DNA of 9,902 bases from DATGZX01 sp035296965 (lineage in GTDB: Bacteria; Planctomycetota; Planctomycetia; Gemmatales; Gemmataceae), in assembly GCA_035296965.1 (NCBI GenBank), contig DATGZX010000025.1, positions 1-9,902 of the forward strand. The letters are read 5' to 3'. This document shows, piece after piece, positions 7,634-9,902 of this stretch. Positions within the stretch are counted from its first letter, which is position 1; the number at the start of each line of letters is the position of its first letter. The notes below the pieces were generated by a model. That model was not told where the DNA came from, searched no databases, and was given only the letters and a program-made list of their open reading frames with translations. A program made the translations under genes and the position numbers.

Positions 7634-8671
7634 TCAGCCGTTTTCCACTACGCCATCCAGGGCAAACTCGTTCAACTTTTTGTGCAGAGTATTGCGATTG
7701 ATTCCCAGGCGCGCTGCAGCCTTGACCTGGATCTGATCACAAACCTGCATCACTTGCTCTATCAGTTCCCGCTCGATGCCGCCGACGAGGCGTTCGTAAA
7801 GGCTGCCGTCCTCTGCGGGAATGGTCTGGATGCCCGTCCGCACCAACTGGTGGATGAGGGCGATCAGGTCGGTGCCTCGCGAACCTGCGGGCCGCAGGCG
7901 GCGGTCGCCCCGTCCCGGCATCGCCAGCATCTCAGGCATGAGAGGTCGGCCGTCCGACAACACCACTGCCCGCTCGATGTAATTCTCGAGCTCACGAACA
8001 TTGCCTGGCCAGTCATATTCCTGGAGCACCTTGATGACGTCGGTGGTGAGATCAGGGGTTTCCCTGCGATTCTCTTCGCTGTAGCGCCCAAGAAAAAACC
8101 GGGCGAGCTCGGGAATATCCTCGCGGCGCTCGCGTAAAGGGGGCAGGCGAATGGGTACGACGTTCAAGCGATAATAAAGGTCGTCGCGAAAGCGGCCTGC
8201 CTCGATTTCGTCTTCGAGCAATTGATTGGTGGCGCCGATCACGCGCGTGTCGACGCGAATGGTTCTGCTCTCGCCGACGCGTTCGAACTCCCGCTCCTGC
8301 AGGACGCGCAGTAGTTTGACCTGCAACTTCGGACTCATGCTCGATATTTCATCGAGAAAGATCGTGCCTCCATGGGCGGCTTCGAAGCGTCCGGTCTTGT
8401 TGTCGATCGCTCCGGTGAATGCACCCTTGACGTGTCCGAAAAGCTCGCTTTCCAGAAGACTTTCGCTCAAAGCCCCGCAATTGACCCGGATATAGGGACC
8501 GTCGGCCCGCGGGCTCAGGCGGTGCACGGCCCGCGCAATGAGTTCCTTGCCCGTGCCGGTCTCACCGATGAGCAGCACGCTGGCTCGCGAGGAGGCGACG
8601 AGCCGAGTGCGGTGATAGACTTCACGCATCGCCGCGCTCGTGCCGACAATTTCCGCTGAAAGAACATCCAA
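7634..8671 (-). CDS. Sigma-54-dependent transcriptional activator lacking a regulatory domain
   Basis: A 345-residue bacterial enhancer-binding protein that would use ATP hydrolysis to open promoters bound by sigma-54 RNA polymerase. It begins almost directly with the AAA+ domain: Walker A GETGTGKE (36-43), the sigma-54 contact loop GAFTGA (83-88), Walker B GGTIFLDE (101-108), arginine-finger region FRDDLYYRLN (161-170) and WPGNVRELE (221-229). A C-terminal Fis-type helix-turn-helix follows (about 314-336, AAARLGINRNTLHKKL). There is no receiver, GAF, PAS or other input domain, unlike NtrC, so activity is probably set by expression or a binding partner, as in PspF-like proteins. The start is TTG at 8671: the first in-frame ATG is codon 15, inside the conserved domain; an in-frame stop lies five codons upstream; GAGAGG sits eight bases before TTG. 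It heads the gene string leading into the heme genes. Confidence 0.92.
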   Translation of the reverse strand: MDVLSAEIVGTSAAMREVYHRTRLVASSRASVLLIGETGTGKELIARAVHRLSPRADGPYIRVNCGALSESLLESELFGHVKGAFTGAIDNKTGRFEAAHGGTIFLDEISSMSPKLQVKLLRVLQEREFERVGESRTIRVDTRVIGATNQLLEDEIEAGRFRDDLYYRLNVVPIRLPPLRERREDIPELARFFLGRYSEENRRETPDLTTDVIKVLQEYDWPGNVRELENYIERAVVLSDGRPLMPEMLAMPGRGDRRLRPAGSRGTDLIALIHQLVRTGIQTIPAEDGSLYERLVGGIERELIEQVMQVCDQIQVKAAARLGINRNTLHKKLNEFALDGVVENG

Positions 8672-8800
8672 AGGCTGGTCCTCTCAAGACCACGGCCAAG
8701 TATGAACAACCTTGGGCTGGCTGGCCCCAGGGCAGGAAGCCGTACAAGACCGCTGGCAAGCGTTCAATAAGTCAATATATAGGGTTGTCTGAAGATCCCG
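8672..8800. other. Short intergenic region before the sigma-54 activator gene
   Basis: These 129 bases lie between the sigma factor stop and the activator start and are the largest gap inside the minus-strand cluster. An A+T-rich patch (8765-8785, containing TATATA) stands out from the surroundings, but no hexamer pair with good spacing and no convincing terminator hairpin could be identified. A promoter here is plausible by position only. Confidence 0.4.
8680..8685 (-). promoter_or_regulatory. Ribosome binding site that supports the TTG start of the sigma-54 activator
   Basis: On the minus strand GAGAGG, followed by A, lies eight bases before the TTG at 8671. Because no ATG or GTG exists between the in-frame stop (8684-8686) and this TTG, the site decides the start. 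Confidence 0.6.
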
Positions 8801-9742
8801 CTACGGACTATCGGGAGGTTGCATGGGCAGGCTCTTGCCTCGTGCCGCCAAAAGGCCGGCCAGCTGGCTTGCGGAAAGCCGAGGTTCGTCCAGAAGCAGA
8901 CTGCCCATCTCCCGCAGCACAAAATTGGAAAGGTCTTCGCCCGTCCAACCCTGATCGATCAGACGTTGACTGATGCCGTTGAGCAGGCGGTCGCGGACGT
9001 GCGTCGTCTGTCGGGAAATCGTGCCTTCGTGGACGCCCAGCAGTGCCGCAACCTCGCGCTGGCTCATGCGGTAGCGAAGTCTGAGTCCCAGGATCAACAA
9101 CTCATTGTCGTTCAGTTCTGGCAGATGCTCGCGTGCCGCCAGACAAAACTCTTCGTGCCAGCGTCCGTCCGCCTCTTCCTGGGGAGGCTGAGCTGGATCC
9201 TCCTGGGGGAGTGCCTGGGCTCCGGAATGGTGACGCAACTGAGAAATATGCCAGTTTTGAAAAACTCTGATTAGCCAGGGAATGAGCGGCCTTTGGCCGT
9301 CGTAGCGTGCCAAGATCGGCACGGAACCGGGCGTCTCTGAAACGATCAGATGGCTCCAGAACTCGTCCACAACACTATCCTGGCGCTCCTCGTTGCGGGG
9401 ATAGAGCCGGACTGCGCGGGCGCGCAGTGCATCGATCAACAAGCAGTCCGCGCGCCCGGCATGTGCGGCAAAGAGGTGATCCCAAGCCGCACGGCCTCCT
9501 TCCAGGCAACCACAGGCAATGAACCAATCGAGCTGGTAAAGGCGCAGCAGATACTCTTGCAGATCAACGGACTCGTTCTCCTTGGAGGCATAAAGATCGA
9601 ACGTCCGCTGCAGATGGAAAGCGACCCTGGCCGGAGCCATGGCGATGGCTGGCAGATGCATACGGCAGAAGTGGTATAGCAAATGCGAATGTGCCGTCAG
9701 AGGCACCAGCTCCTGAGACTTCGCTTTCGACCCGTTCTTCAC
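8801..9742 (-). CDS. Extended ECF-like RNA polymerase sigma factor
   Basis: A 313-residue protein of the sigma-70 superfamily. A sigma-2-like region (about 80-175 from the GTG start) shows AWDHLF, VVDEFWSHL and ILARYDGQRPLIPWLIRVFQN, a pattern seen in planctomycete ECF-type sigma factors. An acidic, Pro/Gln-rich linker leads to sigma-4 (about 205-255): LPELNDNELLILGLRLR followed by the helix-turn-helix YRMSQREVAALLGVHEGTISRQTTHVRDRL. Both ends exceed a typical ECF factor of about 190 residues: about 70 residues precede sigma-2 and about 55 follow sigma-4, the latter including FVLREMGSLLLDEPRLSASQL. The start is GTG at 9742, with AGGGAG six bases upstream; a TTG at 9793 would place the start inside a palindromic repeat and is less likely. 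No anti-sigma factor gene is next to it in the window; the extensions may replace one. The neighbouring upstream DNA is the REP-type element. Confidence 0.82.
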   Translation of the reverse strand: MKNGSKAKSQELVPLTAHSHLLYHFCRMHLPAIAMAPARVAFHLQRTFDLYASKENESVDLQEYLLRLYQLDWFIACGCLEGGRAAWDHLFAAHAGRADCLLIDALRARAVRLYPRNEERQDSVVDEFWSHLIVSETPGSVPILARYDGQRPLIPWLIRVFQNWHISQLRHHSGAQALPQEDPAQPPQEEADGRWHEEFCLAAREHLPELNDNELLILGLRLRYRMSQREVAALLGVHEGTISRQTTHVRDRLLNGISQRLIDQGWTGEDLSNFVLREMGSLLLDEPRLSASQLAGLLAARGKSLPMQPPDSP

Positions 9743-9748
9743 ACTCCA

Positions 9749-9754
9749 CTCCCT
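9749..9754 (-). promoter_or_regulatory. Ribosome binding site that supports the GTG start of the sigma factor
   Basis: AGGGAG on the minus strand is six bases before GTG 9742, a normal spacing. It sits between the palindromic element and the gene, and makes GTG preferable to the upstream TTG at 9793 or to ATG codons further in. Confidence 0.6.
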
Positions 9755-9763
9755 GCCTGCAAC

Positions 9764-9902
9764 TATACGGCGCGCGGTCAATACTGATGCCAATAGGCCG
9801 TAGCCGCATTCGCCAGAATGCGGGGGGAACTGTGTGAGATAGCCCGCATTCTGGCGAATGCGGCTACGGGGCGATGTCTCATTTTTGACCGCGCTCAGTA
9901 TA
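9764..9902. repeat. Outer inverted repeat enclosing the REP pair; possible MITE
   Basis: The segment 9764-9781 and the reverse complement of 9885-9902 match at 15 of 18 positions: TATAC, three mismatches, then GCGCGGTCAA. They flank the REP pair almost symmetrically, with 16 and 15 bases between outer and inner arms. The unit of about 139 bases has no coding capacity and looks like a small non-autonomous mobile element with terminal repeats. The window ends at the last matching base, so the repeat may be longer and the target duplication cannot be read. Confidence 0.65.
9798..9869. repeat. Pair of inverted GTAG-type REP hairpins (BIME-like)
   Basis: Two arms of 27 bases (9798-9824 and 9843-9869) are perfect reverse complements separated by an 18-base loop. 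Each arm is itself a hairpin: GTAG (9800-9803; on the other strand 9867-9864), stem CCGCATT, loop CGCCAG, stem AATGCGG. A GTAG head followed by a stem-loop is the hallmark of one class of repetitive extragenic palindromes, which in other bacteria are mobilized by RAYT (TnpA-REP) transposases. Paired inverted REPs are known as BIMEs. No RAYT gene is in the window, and copy number elsewhere in the genome cannot be seen. The structure is certain; the REP assignment is inference. Confidence 0.85.

Noticed and set aside
8672..8700. Sigma-54-like GG-N10-GA sequence just before the sigma-54 activator gene
   Set aside because: The -12 position has GA rather than GC and the implied transcription start would be only a few bases from the TTG codon, leaving no room for the ribosome binding site.
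9743..9793. TTG start at 9793 for the sigma factor
   Set aside because: It would put the first 17 codons in the arm and spacer of the palindromic element; the GTG at 9742 has a better-placed ribosome binding site.
9762..9793. Sigma-70 promoter TTGGCA / TATAGT before the sigma factor
   Set aside because: The spacing between the hexamers is 20 bases, and the start of transcription would fall on the ribosome binding site.

Overview
The window looks like a chromosomal segment of a moderately G+C-rich environmental bacterium, most likely a planctomycete. That is an inference from three things: an unusually long ECF-like sigma factor with a planctomycete-style domain layout, a CcsA/HemX-like gene overlapping hemA, and dense two-component genes. 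No rRNA, tRNA or CRISPR array was seen, and taxonomy cannot be settled from the sequence alone.

Layout. Positions 1-1383 (+) hold most of an IS66-family transposase whose start lies outside the window. It is followed by about 250 bases without a gene (1384-1630). From 9742 down to 1631 everything lies on the minus strand. In transcription order the genes are: an extended ECF-type sigma factor (9742-8801); a sigma-54 activator with no receiver domain and a TTG start (8671-7634); a CcsA/HemX-like membrane protein (7578-6754); glutamyl-tRNA reductase HemA (6757-5486, sharing an ATGA with the preceding gene); an extended SDR sugar-nucleotide epimerase/dehydratase (5441-4458); a small cytosolic histidine kinase (4392-3637); and a REC-PAS-kinase-REC hybrid histidine kinase (3562-1631). 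Gaps between the last six genes are 74 bases or less, so they could be one transcription unit; 129 bases separate the sigma gene from the rest.

How the genes may work together. HemA makes the first committed intermediate of C5 heme synthesis and the CcsA/HemX-like protein belongs to a family tied to heme handling and cytochrome c maturation, so these two form a heme module. They are flanked by two transcription regulators upstream and two kinases downstream. None of the phosphorylation proteins carries a DNA-binding output, and the sigma-54 activator has no phospho-acceptor domain, so the wiring between them is not visible here.

The most unusual DNA structure is at the right edge, just upstream of the sigma factor gene. 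Two GTAG-headed REP-type hairpins face each other as a perfect 27-bp inverted repeat (9798-9824 and 9843-9869). They sit inside a second, outer inverted repeat (9764-9781 and 9885-9902). The whole resembles a BIME or MITE-like element that has become the 5' region of the sigma gene.
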